A stretch of 13,263 bases of DNA. It comes from Patescibacteria group bacterium. Its GTDB lineage: Bacteria > Patescibacteriota > Gracilibacteria > BD1-5 > UBA2023. Location: assembly GCA_030836665.1 (NCBI GenBank), contig JAUPLX010000116.1, positions 1 through 13,263 on the forward strand, read 5' to 3'. The translations under genes were made by a program, and so were the position numbers. Under the pieces are notes generated by a model. It did not search any database. It saw only the letters and a list, made by a program, of their open reading frames with translations, and had not been told where the DNA came from. Shown here one piece after another: positions 13,204-13,263 of this stretch; within the stretch, counting starts at the first letter, position 1; each line of letters starts with the position of its first letter.

Positions 13204-13263
13204 CCGGGGCGGAGGCCGGTCCGTACATCCAGTCGGCCGCCTTGGTACCGAGATTGGTCGACC
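13175..13263 (-). CDS. C-terminal end of an unknown protein (truncated by window edge)
   Basis: On the minus strand a frame is open from the window edge to TAA at 13177-13175, giving 28 residues: STNLGTKAADWMYG followed by a proline-rich, lysine-ending tail (PASAPVTPPEKKKG). The tail composition is typical of a disordered protein end. The position just before a terminator supports this frame over the alternatives, but too little is visible to name a family. Confidence 0.5.
   Translation of the reverse strand, partial: STNLGTKAADWMYGPASAPVTPPEKKKG

Noticed and set aside
1..13263. CRISPR arrays, insertion sequences, tRNA or rRNA genes, prophage genes
   Set aside because: I saw no regularly spaced repeats, transposase or integrase motifs, cloverleaf-like sequences or rRNA signature on either strand.

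Overview
The window reads as a compact chromosomal segment from a Patescibacteria/CPR bacterium that uses UGA as a glycine codon (genetic code 25, known from Gracilibacteria and Absconditabacteria). The evidence is direct. Two recognisable enzymes, an FNR-type flavin reductase (1999-2679, minus) and an MGMT-type DNA alkyltransferase (9032-9349, minus), each have one in-frame TGA exactly where their families carry a conserved Gly. Each continues with good family sequence to a TAA or TAG. All 15 stop codons I assign are TAA or TAG. The base composition looks balanced to GC-rich by eye, which is unusual for what I know of code-25 lineages. UGA is rare here, with three sense UGAs among a few hundred glycines. 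The lineage is inferred from the code only; there is no rRNA or tRNA gene in the window.

Layout. 1-2000: end of an unknown plus-strand gene facing a DUF167/YggU protein (minus), then a GT4 glycosyltransferase (plus) facing the FNR-like reductase. Both convergent pairs share bidirectional terminators that overlap or abut the stop codons. 2700-5800 (all minus): dnaJ, a small zinc-ribbon protein, recA, a small helical protein with a striking promoter palindrome, then the reductase. 5950-9030 (plus): a class I/II aminotransferase, a 47-aa ORF and a GAF-like/GGDEF diguanylate cyclase, probably one operon. 9030-10200: the alkyltransferase (minus) and a nucleotidyltransferase (plus), divergent, with start codons sharing one CATG. 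10200-13263 (minus): a 935-aa membrane-associated protein of unknown function and the C-terminal end of another gene.

Gene control. No start codon has a Shine-Dalgarno sequence at normal distance. Five promoters share a TTGC-type -35, a 16-17 bp spacer and a TANNAT or TATATT -10, usually with a leader of 15-55 nt. The recA promoter and the promoter at 3120-3147 both carry their -10 inside the 9-nt spacer of an inverted repeat. dnaJ has a terminator-like hairpin in its leader. No stretch over 300 bases lacks a gene.

Functionally these are mostly housekeeping or accessory genes: recombination (recA), alkylation repair, protein folding (dnaJ), glycan or glycolipid synthesis (GT4), amino-acid metabolism and c-di-GMP signalling. 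The most notable observation is the rarely used UGA-Gly recoding. A standard-code annotation would cut off the reductase C-terminus and remove the active-site cysteine of the alkyltransferase.
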